A DNA stretch of 64,000 nt from the NCBI GenBank assembly GCA_030682715.1, contig JAUXNQ010000024.1, positions 62,001-126,000 of the forward strand. Direction: 5' to 3'. A program made the position numbers and the translations under genes. Source of the stretch: Methylotenera sp. (GTDB taxonomy: Bacteria > Pseudomonadota > Gammaproteobacteria > Burkholderiales > Methylophilaceae). Each line of letters starts with the position of its first letter. Position 1 is the first letter of the stretch. The notes below the pieces were generated by a model, which saw nothing but the letters and a program-made list of their open reading frames with translations, did not search any database and had not been told where the DNA came from. Below, piece by piece: positions 29,601 through 38,477 of this stretch.

Positions 29601-29785
29601 TGCCTGCCGCAATGGGCTTGGGTGCTGGCTCTGAAACAAATAAGCCGCTATCTGTTGCCATCATAGGCGGCATGATTTCATCCACACTACTCACTTTAGT
29701 AGTTGTTCCAGCTGCCTATTCCTTGCTCATCGGGTGGATAAGTCAGCGTAGTTCTGCCCACCACAATACGGAGCAAAATTCTTAA
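26630..29785 (+). CDS. RND efflux transporter permease
   Basis: A 1051-residue inner-membrane proton-driven pump of the AcrB/MdtB superfamily. Twelve membrane segments with two large periplasmic loops are apparent. The proton-relay residues are present: the Asp pair in GVVVDDAIVVRES of segment 4 and the Lys in LVAKNSILLVDL of segment 10. It forms a two-gene unit with the upstream adaptor. The substrate is unknown. Sequence such as VDRLPAIDFPIIMVTTTLRGANP places it with the hydrophobe/amphiphile group rather than heavy-metal CzcA-type pumps. Confidence 0.93.
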   Translation: MTLPELSIKRHVLAWMLSGVIVLFGMISYNRIGVDRLPAIDFPIIMVTTTLRGANPDVVDTSITSIIESAINTTPGIEHIQSSSSPGVSSISITFSLDKDIDVAYNEVQAKVNQVLRRLPNDTDPPSVQKVDTNAAAVIWLALSGDRTIQQLNLYANNVLKKKFETINGVGEVSIGGRRDRVIRINVSPGRMAAYKLAASDLISAFNREHIQLPGGFLVSSQAEQLLKLDLEFHDINDLSNLIITTKDGVPIRLKDVADIEDGLTDNRQIARYNGKPTVGLGMVKIANANTVEIIKEVERRLEQDIRPNLPPGLNLEISTNDSIFINQMVASLKEHLVEGTLFAALIVLIFMRSFSSTLMICLEIPVSLLGAIAVMYFAGYTFNSMTLLALLLLIGVVVDDAIVVRESILRHMSGEVGEVLSPADLKNPSKVALFRSQATKNGSNEVVFAVLASSLSLVCIFAPVIFMNGVIGMFFKSFAVVVTFGVLVSLFVSLTLTPMLCSRYLSVTHKENAAYRLTGRGLDYLDTQYKKLLKVTLNHRGFVLIFTAVFVVVSGYLSLKYVEKDFVPESDESSFSISLKTPLGSSIDYTDSRLQMVETILKNRPDEVDSYFSTIGTGSRGQVNEGRVNVRLKPKELREKSQQALIKEIKVELDQIPGARALPAPASVVRGQRSEKLQFNLTGNNLQELGRISKLLQQSLGNHPEMGRVDLDVQLDLPQLNVEIDRVRAATLGLNAQEIASAISLYAGGVNVAKYNEAAGDGQRYDVRIKATEGDLTNVTDLSKIYLKSEGGELVRLDAVAKFNQELGPAVIGRYDLQYAVNFYANPNMPLGEAVDLVKVAAATIVPPEYTLKLTGQAEEFGKTFKNIQFVFLLAFVLLYMVLASQFNSFVQPLLVMLAQPLAIIGGLIALLISGDSLNMYSMIGLVLLIGLVAKNSILLVDLTNQLLDKVRESGKMINKVDINAALSEACPVRLRPVLMTSLTIILALLPAAMGLGAGSETNKPLSVAIIGGMISSTLLTLVVVPAAYSLLIGWISQRSSAHHNTEQNS

Positions 29786-30006
29786 AGACAATAAAATTGC
29801 TGGCACCGCTGTCTTAATTTAATTAACCACGTCAGCATAAATCTATCCGATTAATTATCATTAATTAACGACATTTGTCTTTACCATTCAACAAGTTGAA
29901 TGCTACTATTTGACCGCCATTTGTATTACTTGCTTATGAAAGTGATCGGTTTAATCAACAGATTAAGCATGTGTCCATATAAAAAATAATCAATAAGGGA
30001 GCATCA

Positions 30007-31339
30007 ATGTCAAATCGTCAAACGCCTGTTGTATTTACAGGCAGAGCAGGTGAGTACTTTGGTATTTGGATTGTCAATTTGCTATTGTCCATCGTCACTT
30101 TAGGTATTTATTCCGCATGGGCAAAGGTACGTCGAATTAAATATTTCTATAACAACACACTGATTGACGGTGTGGGTTTTGATTATCATGCAAGCCCAAT
30201 TGCGATTCTTAAAGGGCGCATCATCGCTGTTGTGCTGTTTGTACTTTATCAAGTATTCGCTGGTTTTAGCCCAATCGCAGCAGTTATTCTATTAGTCGCA
30301 TTTTTATTTTATTTTATTTGCTTTGCCTTGGATTGTGATACGCGGTCTAACCTTTAATGCGCGTAACGCTAGCCATCGTGTTTTAAGGTTTGACTTTGAT
30401 GGCAGTTACCTTCAGGCTGCCCTCGCATTTATTGTGTATCCAGTTTTAGTGGTGCTCACATTAGGCCTCGCTTTACCATTTGTCGCACAACGCGTTAATC
30501 AATTTGCATTTAACCACCACAAGTTCGGCCTGAGCCGCTTCCAAATGCAAGCCTTAGTAAAAGACTTTTACATGGTTTACCTGAAACTAGCCGCTGTGAT
30601 ATTGGCAATTAGTTTAGCCATCTATTTAGGGATGAGCAGTTTAATCAGTAGTGACAAACATGACACTGTCAGCGTGAAGCAACAGCAGTTACTACAAGCA
30701 CATACCACCACGGCAACCGCCGGCTTTATCAAAGTTGCCGATACAGGTGAAACACCAATAGAGGGATATAGCAATGAAGCATATGTAGCAGAGGACCAGT
30801 CTACAACAGACTACCTCAAAGACTTGAGCCCAGAGGATCGGGCTGAATTTGAGGCGCAAATGCAAGCATACGAAGCCCAAGAGGCTGAGTCCAAAGCGGG
30901 TGAAAATGTTAAAAAAGAAAATCCGATTGAGAAAATGTTTGGCCCATATGCTGCAATGCTAGGGCCTATGATATATGCCATTGTTCTGGGCATCGCCTTA
31001 CTTTATATGACAATGATTTTCTTATTAACCGCTTACATAAAATCCAGAATTACCAACCTTATCTGGAACAACACTTCGCTTGAACATATTTCGTTTAGCA
31101 GCAATCTACGCATGCGCGACTTAGTATGGTTGTATTTCTCCAATACGATTATTCTTTTCCTAACATTAGGTTTAGCCACTCCTTGGGTGCAAATCAGAAT
31201 GGCGCGTTATCGGGCTGAGCGCTTAGCATTAACAGGCGAAACAGACTGGGACAAATTTGTGGGTGAGAAAAAAGAAATGTCGCGCGCCATGGGCGAAGAA
31301 ATTGCCGAAATGTTTGATGTAGATCTTTCCTTTGGTTAA
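30007..31339 (+). pseudogene. DUF898 (YjgN-like) membrane protein, frameshifted
   Basis: A YjgN/DUF898 polytopic membrane protein split into two frames. The first part (30007-30357) starts MSNRQTPVVFTGRAGEYFGI and has the VTLGIYSAWAKVRRIKYFY motif. In-frame continuation would run into DCDTRSNL and stop. The second part is open in the +1 frame from about 30302 to 31339 and continues naturally with FALPWIVIRGLTFNARN and a second copy of the LGLATPWVQIRMARY motif. The shift lies in the T-rich tract 30301-30325 and equals one extra base. It may be a real mutation, a slippage or phase-variable tract, or a sequencing error. An M48 peptidase gene follows, a common pairing for this family. Most of the protein is otherwise intact. 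Confidence 0.8.
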
Positions 31340-31349
31340 TTCACCATAC

Positions 31350-32399
31350 ATGCAGTTTGATGCAGATTATTATGATGGCATCAGCCCTCGTGCTCAGCGG
31401 GTGCTGGTGACTATCACTAATAACGCATTTACCTTTAGTGCAACGTCGACTAGCAGTAACAATACTTCGCAAACTAATCTCACCGCTCACATTAACGATT
31501 GTCACATTCAAGCCAAGCTTGGCAGAGGTAAGCGACTTATCGATTTGCCTGATGGCGGCCGACTAGAAACTGATTTTCAGGATTTAGAACATCATCTACC
31601 GAGAAAGTCGGCGCATTTATATTGGCGCGCAATCCACTATGCAGAATCACACCTGTTTATAGTTATTTTTGCACTAATTGGCATCGTACTATCAAGCTTG
31701 TTATTATTGAAATATGGTGTGCCAGTCGCGGCAAAAGTTGCGGCGTTAGCAACACCGCCAAGCATTGAAAAAGATTTAGGCAAGCAAACACTTGAAGCTT
31801 TAGACCATCAAAAACTAGGCTACTTCACTGCATCAGAACTCTCTGATGCAAAAAAATCAGCAATCCAAGAAGCATTAAAAGATTTATGTTTAAAGACTGG
31901 TGATTGCCCAAACTACCAGCTTAACTTTAGAAAAAGTCCTACCATTGGCGCCAATGCATTTGCATTACCAGGTGGTTATTTAATCATGACAGATGAACTA
32001 GTTGCACTAGCTAAAGATAACAATGAAATTATCGCAGTGCTGGCCCATGAGCTAGGCCACGTAAAAGGCCGTCATGCGTTAAGACAAACGTTACAAGGCA
32101 CCATCTCGGGCACTATCGTCATCGCCATCACGGGCGATGTAAGCAGCATTGCCGCTGGCCTGCCAGCGATAATGCTCAACATGAGCTACTCGCGTGACTT
32201 AGAACTTGATGCCGACCACTATGCACTAAAGTCGCTTAAAGCGGCATGCATTCCAACGCAGTCATTTGCCACTTTGTTACTAAAACTAGAAAAAAGTCAC
32301 GGTGGTACAGCCGCACCTGAAATAATTTCATCGCACCCTAATACCAAACAACGGATTATGCCGTTTTTGAGCAATCCGCATCAGCAGTGTCTATCTTAA
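31350..32399 (+). CDS. M48 family metallopeptidase
   Basis: A 349-residue membrane-bound zinc peptidase. An N-terminal soluble domain is followed by a membrane segment (about 105-130, LFIVIFALIGIVLSSLLLL) and the M48 domain with zinc motif LAHELGHVKGRH and the third ligand in YSRDLELDADHYAL. I use ATG 31350; a TTG at 31332 overlaps the preceding gene. The neighbour upstream is the DUF898 gene, a recurring pair whose joint function is not known. The 3' end overlaps the convergent transferase gene by nine bases. Confidence 0.9.
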   Translation: MQFDADYYDGISPRAQRVLVTITNNAFTFSATSTSSNNTSQTNLTAHINDCHIQAKLGRGKRLIDLPDGGRLETDFQDLEHHLPRKSAHLYWRAIHYAESHLFIVIFALIGIVLSSLLLLKYGVPVAAKVAALATPPSIEKDLGKQTLEALDHQKLGYFTASELSDAKKSAIQEALKDLCLKTGDCPNYQLNFRKSPTIGANAFALPGGYLIMTDELVALAKDNNEIIAVLAHELGHVKGRHALRQTLQGTISGTIVIAITGDVSSIAAGLPAIMLNMSYSRDLELDADHYALKSLKAACIPTQSFATLLLKLEKSHGGTAAPEIISSHPNTKQRIMPFLSNPHQQCLS

Positions 32400-34031
32400 T
32401 CTCTTAGGCAGTAAAGAGGCAACAGCAGCTAGTTTTGACGTTGCGTTATCCTGTAGCACCTTATTTGTAAGCTCACATGTTTTGGTCGCTACCTCAAACC
32501 CCATTAGTAAGGTACAAAATAAATGATCATGACTTAGTGGATAATCTTTTATTGGTTTAATCTGGTCAATATTGAAATCAAAATATTTTCCCATCCACAC
32601 AATTGCAGGGATGTGCGTTTGCTCTTTAGGGGCAATCATGTACGGTGCAGCATGTAGATACATACCATGCTCACCCAGTGATTCACCATGGTCACTCGTG
32701 TATACCATCGCAGTTTCGTACTCACCGTCATATTGCTTCAGGAAGTCGATCACTTTTGATAGAAAGTAATCTGTATACAAAATCGCGTTATCGTATGCAT
32801 TATCTATTTCTTGCTGGCTACAATTTCTCAGTTCATTGCTTTTGCATGTAGGCTTAAATCGCTCGAACGCTTTAGGGTATCGACGATAATATTCAGGACC
32901 ATGATTCCCCATCTGATGCAGCACAATTAAAATATCTTTGTCAGATTTAGATTTAATATAGGCATCTAAACCACCTAACATACCAATATCTCTGCATTCA
33001 GAATCACACGCGGTATTCATGGTTGGGCTTTTAAAATTTTCATAGCGCATCCGTATTGCCACCCCTTTGGAGTCAGAGTTATTATCGCGCCATAAAATCT
33101 CGACGCCATTACGCTGAAGCACATCCAGTGCATTTTCCATATGTAAGGCTTTATCTCGGCTGAAGTCCTTGCGGTTTAATATAGAGAACATGCATGGCAC
33201 AGACTCTCCAGTGGAGGTGCCGCATGAAGAAACATTGCTAAAGCTAACCACATTTTGTTTTTTAAGCGCAGGGTTAGTTTCCTTTGCATAGCCATTCAGT
33301 GAAAAACGACCTGCCCGTGCAGTCTCGCCAACCACTAATATGATCAGTTCATTTTTATGTTTAGGTTCAGTCTCAAATGCATCCATCGCAACAGGTGTCA
33401 GACTGGTCACCTGCGTAGCGGTGATATGCTCTTTAATGTATTTAAATAAAGAATAAGAAAAATAAGTAGGGTTAAGATAAGCCCTTGTGATTTTATGTTC
33501 ACGTATAAAAGACGCATACCCTGCAGAGAAAGGCACGCTCACCACAAACATCGTCATGATACAAAGTAACAGGATGATGAGTTTAGACTTTAATTCTGAT
33601 CGCACATCATGAACAACTGGTGCATATTTTAGGATGATCCAAGCGGGTAAAACACCAAAAATAAATAGCCTAATGAACAGATTAGCATTCAGTAATCCTA
33701 AAAATTCCTGGGTGTCTGTCTGCGCAATATTGTCGATCATCACAGTATCGATAATCACACTGTACTGATCCATATAATAAGCGGCGAGTGACGCTGTAAT
33801 AAGGTACAACGCCATCAACCATTTTGCTGATTTTCCGTTACAAATGAGTAGAAAGAACGCCACGTTTGCCATTGTGAAAAATACGCTAACTGACAATATA
33901 AATAGAATATTGTTTAAACTAGGCAGATAAATTTCAAGAAAATGACGAAAGAATGAATAATTCCCCGTCAACATGATAAATAATGAAACCAGAACGATGG
34001 TACGATTTTGTGCAGTAGAAAATTTTGTCAT
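32391..34031 (-). CDS. Phosphoethanolamine transferase, EptA-like
   Basis: A 546-residue inner-membrane enzyme of the EptA/DUF1705-sulfatase family that adds phosphoethanolamine to lipid A or another envelope glycan. Five N-terminal membrane segments (about residues 1-175) are followed by a periplasmic alkaline-phosphatase-like domain with VVGETARAGRFSLNGY, the nucleophile Thr in SSCGTSTGESVPCM, and the metal-binding YTSDHGESLGEHG. Such enzymes can lower susceptibility to cationic peptides; which acceptor is used here cannot be told. It is a single gene, with about 455 bases of non-coding sequence upstream. Confidence 0.92.
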   Translation of the reverse strand: MTKFSTAQNRTIVLVSLFIMLTGNYSFFRHFLEIYLPSLNNILFILSVSVFFTMANVAFFLLICNGKSAKWLMALYLITASLAAYYMDQYSVIIDTVMIDNIAQTDTQEFLGLLNANLFIRLFIFGVLPAWIILKYAPVVHDVRSELKSKLIILLLCIMTMFVVSVPFSAGYASFIREHKITRAYLNPTYFSYSLFKYIKEHITATQVTSLTPVAMDAFETEPKHKNELIILVVGETARAGRFSLNGYAKETNPALKKQNVVSFSNVSSCGTSTGESVPCMFSILNRKDFSRDKALHMENALDVLQRNGVEILWRDNNSDSKGVAIRMRYENFKSPTMNTACDSECRDIGMLGGLDAYIKSKSDKDILIVLHQMGNHGPEYYRRYPKAFERFKPTCKSNELRNCSQQEIDNAYDNAILYTDYFLSKVIDFLKQYDGEYETAMVYTSDHGESLGEHGMYLHAAPYMIAPKEQTHIPAIVWMGKYFDFNIDQIKPIKDYPLSHDHLFCTLLMGFEVATKTCELTNKVLQDNATSKLAAVASLLPKRLR

Positions 34032-34486
34032 GAGTGTTTCGAATTAGGCCTAAAAAATAGTCAGCATTTCTTGCTCACACCCTTTAAGGCAATTCACATG
34101 CCACCGTCATATTGATATGACGTAACAAATATATGCAACACTGCTTATCTGATACTTATCAGTTAGTTAACTACCATTACTATTCAAATATAAAGAAATT
34201 CAGCTACACGACACCAATCAGAAGCTCTGCATCATTTGCAGTATGAAGACCTGATTTTCACAAAAGTTGCAGAGACTTTCCTGCAATTTTTGTGAAGTAC
34301 ACATACACCAGCTGTATAAAAAGTATCTATTTTATTTTCAACATCTAGTCACCACTTTTATTTAACCCTCGCAATCAACTGTTTCTAAACATAATTTTAT
34401 ATACCCACCTTACCTTCCATTCGTGAATCGAAATTAATGGCATATACATTGCGTTATCTAAAATATTTACGTATCAGGATTAAGCA
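34032..34486. other. Intergenic region between divergent eptA-like and methyltransferase genes
   Basis: A 455-base AT-rich stretch without a convincing gene. It must hold the promoters of both flanking genes. Its one clear structure is the inverted repeat at 34257-34296, listed separately. Confidence 0.5.
34257..34296. repeat. Strong isolated inverted repeat (hairpin)
   Basis: Two 16-bp arms (TTCACAAAAGTTGCAG and CTGCAATTTTTGTGAA) match at 15 of 16 positions, or pair fully as RNA if a G-U pair is allowed, around an 8-base loop. It lies 226 bases upstream of the eptA-like start and 190 bases upstream of the methyltransferase start. No T-run follows, so it is not an evident terminator. It may be a regulator site or a structured leader. 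Confidence 0.6.
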
Positions 34487-35146
34487 ATGTCACTCGAGTT
34501 TTCTAGTAAATATAACGATCAACATGCAATACAGTATTTTGATAAACATCAGGATGGTATTTGGCGCATGCTCTCAAATTGGCGTGACCACCAAATTGCA
34601 AGAACTGCATTACGGGCGGCTGGTAACCCACTGGAAGTGTTAGATGTGCCATGTGGTACGGGGCGATTTTGGGATGTGTTGACGGAACATCCAGACCGTA
34701 AGGTTTATGCTTGCGATTATAGCCAAAGCATGATCAATACAGGCCTAATCAAACGCGATATCAACATTACAAAAAGAATTAAAACGCTCAACGGTTCCGC
34801 TTTCGACTTACCAGTACCCGATCAATCTGTTGATAATATTTTTTGCATCCGCTTTATTCATCATTTAGGTCAATCAGAAGATAGATTGAAGCTATTAAAA
34901 GAGTTTCACCGGGTTACTAGAGATACCGTCATTATCTCCATGTGGGTAGATGGCAACATCAAAGCAGCAACACGTCAGGCGCTTGAAAGAAAGCGCCCGC
35001 AACGCACATACCAAAATCGCTTTGTTATCCCTGCAAAAACCATTGAAGCAGAGTTTTCCCAAGCGGGATTTGAGATTGTCGAACAAATTGACTTCTTAAA
35101 GTACTACCATATGTGGCGGACATATGTATTAAGAAAGACCAAGTAG
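34487..35146 (+). CDS. Class I SAM-dependent methyltransferase
   Basis: A 219-residue protein of the Methyltransf_11 type. Motif I is EVLDVPCGTGRFWDVL (SAM-binding glycine loop), followed by the acidic residue in VYACDYSQSMI, motif II around LPVPDQSVDNIFCIRFIHHL and then LLKEFHRVTRDTVIISMW. The substrate is unknown; the layout fits small-molecule or lipid methyltransferases. The ATG follows AAGCA without a strong ribosome-binding site. It is a single gene, convergent with the symporter gene downstream. Confidence 0.85.
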   Translation: MSLEFSSKYNDQHAIQYFDKHQDGIWRMLSNWRDHQIARTALRAAGNPLEVLDVPCGTGRFWDVLTEHPDRKVYACDYSQSMINTGLIKRDINITKRIKTLNGSAFDLPVPDQSVDNIFCIRFIHHLGQSEDRLKLLKEFHRVTRDTVIISMWVDGNIKAATRQALERKRPQRTYQNRFVIPAKTIEAEFSQAGFEIVEQIDFLKYYHMWRTYVLRKTK

Positions 35147-35193
35147 TAACATAGCATCCATGATAAATGCCTGATTAATACAATAAGCCGATG

Positions 35194-36453
35194 CTATGTA
35201 TTGGTGTGTAGCGACTTAGGTGTTTGTAGTGTCATTTTTTGCACGACCAAGCTACCCACAATATCGCCCTGCACATTAACGGTGGTGCGTAAAGTATCTA
35301 ATAAGCGGTCAATAGGTAGCAAAATCGCAATCGCTTCCGCTGGCAAGCCAACAGATTGCAGGACTAGCACCATCGTTACCATCCCAGCGCTCGGAATGCC
35401 AGGCGCTCCCATAGCGGCAATCATCGCTGTAAAAAACACGATCAATTGCTGCACAAAACTCAACTCTATTCCCACTAGATTGGCGATAAATAACGCTGCA
35501 ATCGCTTCATACAAAGCGGTGCCATCCATATTAATGGTTGCGCCTAGTGGAAGCACAAAGCCAGCGATTTCTGGCTTTACATTTAACTGCTGAGTGGCAC
35601 AACGCAAACTCACAGGCAAAGTTGCGCTACTTGAGCTTGTTGCAAAAGCCGTTAACAGCGCCTCTCGGTTGCCACGGACTAACCACAATGGGGTCTTACC
35701 TGTAAACACATACAATACCAGCGGCAAGATAACCACTCCGTGCAACAACAAAACACCGATCACGACGGTAACAAATTTAACTAATGTACTTAACATCGTG
35801 ATGTCTTGCACCGCCACAAGCTGAATCAACAATGCCATCACACCTAATGGGGCTAAATACATAATCCAACCCACAATTAACATCGTGACATCCAAAGCTT
35901 CTTGTAACAAATTACGAAGGTGATTAAAACGCTCACCACCGACAACTAACGCAACCCCCAAAATAAGCGCAAACATCACCACCGCCAACACATTACTTTG
36001 AGCTAGTGCTGCAAATGGGTTCACAAATAAGCCATGTAAAAACTGTGCAAAAAATGCAGACAAGGGTACTTGTTTAGCCTCAAAATTTTGCATGGCATCT
36101 GCAAACATCATGATATGTAGGCCACTACCAGGCTTAAAATAATTGGCCACCAGCAAACCTAAGCCAATCGCAATCATCATGGTTGCTGTAAAGTAAATAA
36201 GTGTTGTGACCCAAACACGGTGCATTTGCTGATGCGCGCGTAAATTGGCGATTCCCACTGAAATTGAGCAAAATACCAGCGGTATCAGAATCATTTTAAG
36301 CAGATCAATAAAGAACGTACCCGCTAAACCAGCAGTATAGAGGCCGACACTCACCAGTTGATGTTCAGTGCCTAATGTGTGGAAATACATCCCCACTAAA
36401 ACACCAATGATTGCCGCAAGTAATATCTGGAAGTTGAGGCTGGGTAATTTCAT
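35194..36453 (-). CDS. Dicarboxylate/amino acid:cation symporter (DAACS)
   Basis: A 419-residue transporter of the DAACS family, importing C4-dicarboxylates or acidic amino acids with Na+ or H+. Signatures are the serine-rich hairpin ATSSSSATLPVSL and the substrate and cation site GATINMDGTALYEAIAALF, plus PGIPSAGMVTMVLVL of the second hairpin. About eight membrane segments are seen. I place the start at ATG 36453, which follows AAGG at good spacing; an upstream start at 36495 adds unlike residues. DctA, GltP or SstT-like specificity cannot be told apart by eye. Confidence 0.92.
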   Translation of the reverse strand: MKLPSLNFQILLAAIIGVLVGMYFHTLGTEHQLVSVGLYTAGLAGTFFIDLLKMILIPLVFCSISVGIANLRAHQQMHRVWVTTLIYFTATMMIAIGLGLLVANYFKPGSGLHIMMFADAMQNFEAKQVPLSAFFAQFLHGLFVNPFAALAQSNVLAVVMFALILGVALVVGGERFNHLRNLLQEALDVTMLIVGWIMYLAPLGVMALLIQLVAVQDITMLSTLVKFVTVVIGVLLLHGVVILPLVLYVFTGKTPLWLVRGNREALLTAFATSSSSATLPVSLRCATQQLNVKPEIAGFVLPLGATINMDGTALYEAIAALFIANLVGIELSFVQQLIVFFTAMIAAMGAPGIPSAGMVTMVLVLQSVGLPAEAIAILLPIDRLLDTLRTTVNVQGDIVGSLVVQKMTLQTPKSLHTNT

Positions 36454-36680
36454 ACAACGAAGCCTTAAAAAAATTATAGTGAGAAGTTCAGCCATATCGT
36501 TTTCAAAATTAGTAAAAACAGACTGACAACGAATCTTAATCCTTTATTTAGCGATGTCTCACTTAACACGACATCAATAGCTGATACGATGTAGATAGTT
36601 ATACAGATGCGTTACTAATGCCATAAGCATCAACTGCAATATCGGACAACAGTCCACCAATAGCTTTTTTACAAAATAAA

Positions 36681-36705
36681 AAGGGTAAGATTTAATCTTA
36701 CCCTT
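36681..36705 (-). terminator. Terminator of rsmB-like gene
   Basis: A perfect palindrome with 12-bp arms (AAGGGTAAGATT) around one base lies 15 bases after the rsmB stop. On the minus strand it is followed by TTTATTTT. Confidence 0.82.
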
Positions 36706-36720
36706 GATAACTTATGCTTA

Positions 36721-38277
36721 TTACGGTTTTACCGCTTTTGTTTTTGCCGCACTGGCTTTTACAGATTTTGGCTTAGCCTCTTTCGGCTCTTTTTTCACTG
36801 GGGTCTTTTTAACTGCTGACTTCTTAACTGGTGCGTCTTTATCTGTAGTCTTTTTAACGGCAGCTTTTTTAACCTTAGCTTTCACTGGCTCATCCTCTGT
36901 AGCGCTTACATCCTCCACACTTTCTGGCGCTACCGCCAAATCAGGTGCTTCTTCAGTTGCACTTTGTTCAGCTACAGTATCAGTGCTAGTAACACTTGCG
37001 GTATCTAACTTCTCAAAAACCGCTGCAAAAAAACCATCAGTGTTGTGTAAGTGCGGTAATAACTTCAAGTAGTCACCAGTATCAAGCTGAATCTGATGTT
37101 GCGCTAAAATCTCTGCCGCATTCATCAGCTTAAAGTCAGGATGTGTTGCTAAGAACTGCTCTGCAATTTGTTCATTCTCGTCACGTAACAAACTACAGGT
37201 TGCGTAAATCAAACGCCCACCCACTTTAGTTAGCTTAGCTGCACGCGCTAAAATATTGGTTTGTTTAACATTAAGCTCGGCCACATCTTGTGGCGTTTGG
37301 CGCCATTTAAGGTCAGGGTTGCGACGCAAAGTGCCTAAACCACTGCAAGGTGCATCCACCAGCACGCGGTCAAATTTTCCATTTAGGCGTTTTAGTTTAG
37401 GGTCAGTTTCACTGCTAATGACTTGTGCATTCAGGTTGCTTAAACCTGAACGTTTTAAACGCTGCCCTAAATTATGTAGGCGCTTTTCGGACACATCAAA
37501 TGCATATAAACGGCCAGTATTACGCATTAACGCGCCAATGGCCAAAGTCTTGCCACCAGCACCAGCACAGAAATCAGCCACCATCATGCCGCGTTTAGCT
37601 GCCACTAAATGTGCCAATAACTGGCTACCTTCATCTTGCACTTCAATCTTGCCTTCGGTAAACAACACATGACGGCCAATATTCAAACGATTTGGCATAC
37701 GAAGGCCAATCGGCGAATAAGGGGTTTTAGTCACATTCATTTCGCCTGAGGTATTTTCGGCAATAAATTTTGCCATCACTTCATCACGCGTGCCTTTAAT
37801 CGTATTTACACGTAAATCCAACGTTGCTTGCTCATGCATACTACGTGCAATGGTTAAAGCTTCCGCCCCACCATATTGTGCAACCAGCTTATCCCACAGC
37901 CAGTCACGCACGTCAGCTTGCACAGCTAATGGTAAATTATCTGTAGACTTAGCTTTAATGAGATGTGCCCATTCTTTTTGCTGCTCGCTCAACATCGGCT
38001 CTAACTCACGAATACTCATGCCTTGTACGCGCAATAGCCAAGCTAAGATCAACTTACGTGCATCATCAGGGTCATTTTCATCGTTAGCGGTAACCGTGCT
38101 TAAAAAACGCAAACGGCGCAACACGCCATAAACACTTTCCGCCACAAATGCGCGCTCTTTGGTACCTAAATCACGATTATTACGGAAAAATTCACTTAAC
38201 TTCGCATCAGCAGGGCTACTAAAGGTTAGTAGATTAGATAAAACGATTGCAGCTTGCCGAATTAAATTAGGCGTCAT
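36721..38277 (-). CDS. rsmB: 16S rRNA m5C methyltransferase RsmB-like, with basic C-terminal tail
   Basis: A NOL1/NOP2/Sun family RNA cytosine-5 methyltransferase. An N-terminal NusB-like RNA-binding domain (about 1-150) precedes a SAM-binding domain with ADFCAGAGGKTLAIGAL, the catalytic VDAPCSGLGTLRRNPDLKW and the second Cys in YATCSLLRDENEQI. The core would give about 430 residues, but the protein is 518 long. The extra 75-90 residues form an acidic linker and then a tail of repeated KK-A/P-V motifs (VKKSAVKKTPVKKEPKE), resembling histone H1-type tails. The tail probably aids RNA binding (inference). The gene is monocistronic with its own terminator. Confidence 0.88.
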   Translation of the reverse strand: MTPNLIRQAAIVLSNLLTFSSPADAKLSEFFRNNRDLGTKERAFVAESVYGVLRRLRFLSTVTANDENDPDDARKLILAWLLRVQGMSIRELEPMLSEQQKEWAHLIKAKSTDNLPLAVQADVRDWLWDKLVAQYGGAEALTIARSMHEQATLDLRVNTIKGTRDEVMAKFIAENTSGEMNVTKTPYSPIGLRMPNRLNIGRHVLFTEGKIEVQDEGSQLLAHLVAAKRGMMVADFCAGAGGKTLAIGALMRNTGRLYAFDVSEKRLHNLGQRLKRSGLSNLNAQVISSETDPKLKRLNGKFDRVLVDAPCSGLGTLRRNPDLKWRQTPQDVAELNVKQTNILARAAKLTKVGGRLIYATCSLLRDENEQIAEQFLATHPDFKLMNAAEILAQHQIQLDTGDYLKLLPHLHNTDGFFAAVFEKLDTASVTSTDTVAEQSATEEAPDLAVAPESVEDVSATEDEPVKAKVKKAAVKKTTDKDAPVKKSAVKKTPVKKEPKEAKPKSVKASAAKTKAVKP

Positions 38278-38333
38278 ATTGATTCTCTTTGTATTGTTTT
38301 CTGTTGTTACTTAAATTGTTATTACTTAAATTC

Positions 38334-38436
38334 TAGTGACTAATTGTAGTGACTAAAGGCTTAATTACGATTAGATTTAATTGCTTGGCTACCAGACTAG
38401 TGTCTTATAGATTAGTGACTTAGCGTTTAGTCACTA
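38334..38436. repeat. Repeated octamer TAGTGACT with inverted copy
   Basis: TAGTGACT occurs at 38334-38341, 38347-38354 and 38413-38420, and in inverted form (AGTCACTA) at 38429-38436. The last two form a hairpin with an 8-base loop. The region separates the rsmB start from the end of the DUF3108 gene. The hairpin may end DUF3108 transcription, or the octamers may be regulator sites before rsmB. Confidence 0.45.
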
Positions 38437-38477
38437 GTTAATTAGTTCCTATTTAAATAGCCCAGCCATTAGCCTCA

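Noticed and set aside
36704-37072. A plus-strand frame opposite the basic tail of RsmB
   Set aside because: Its repetitive Phe/Ala/Leu sequence is the complement of Lys/Ala codons in the tail.
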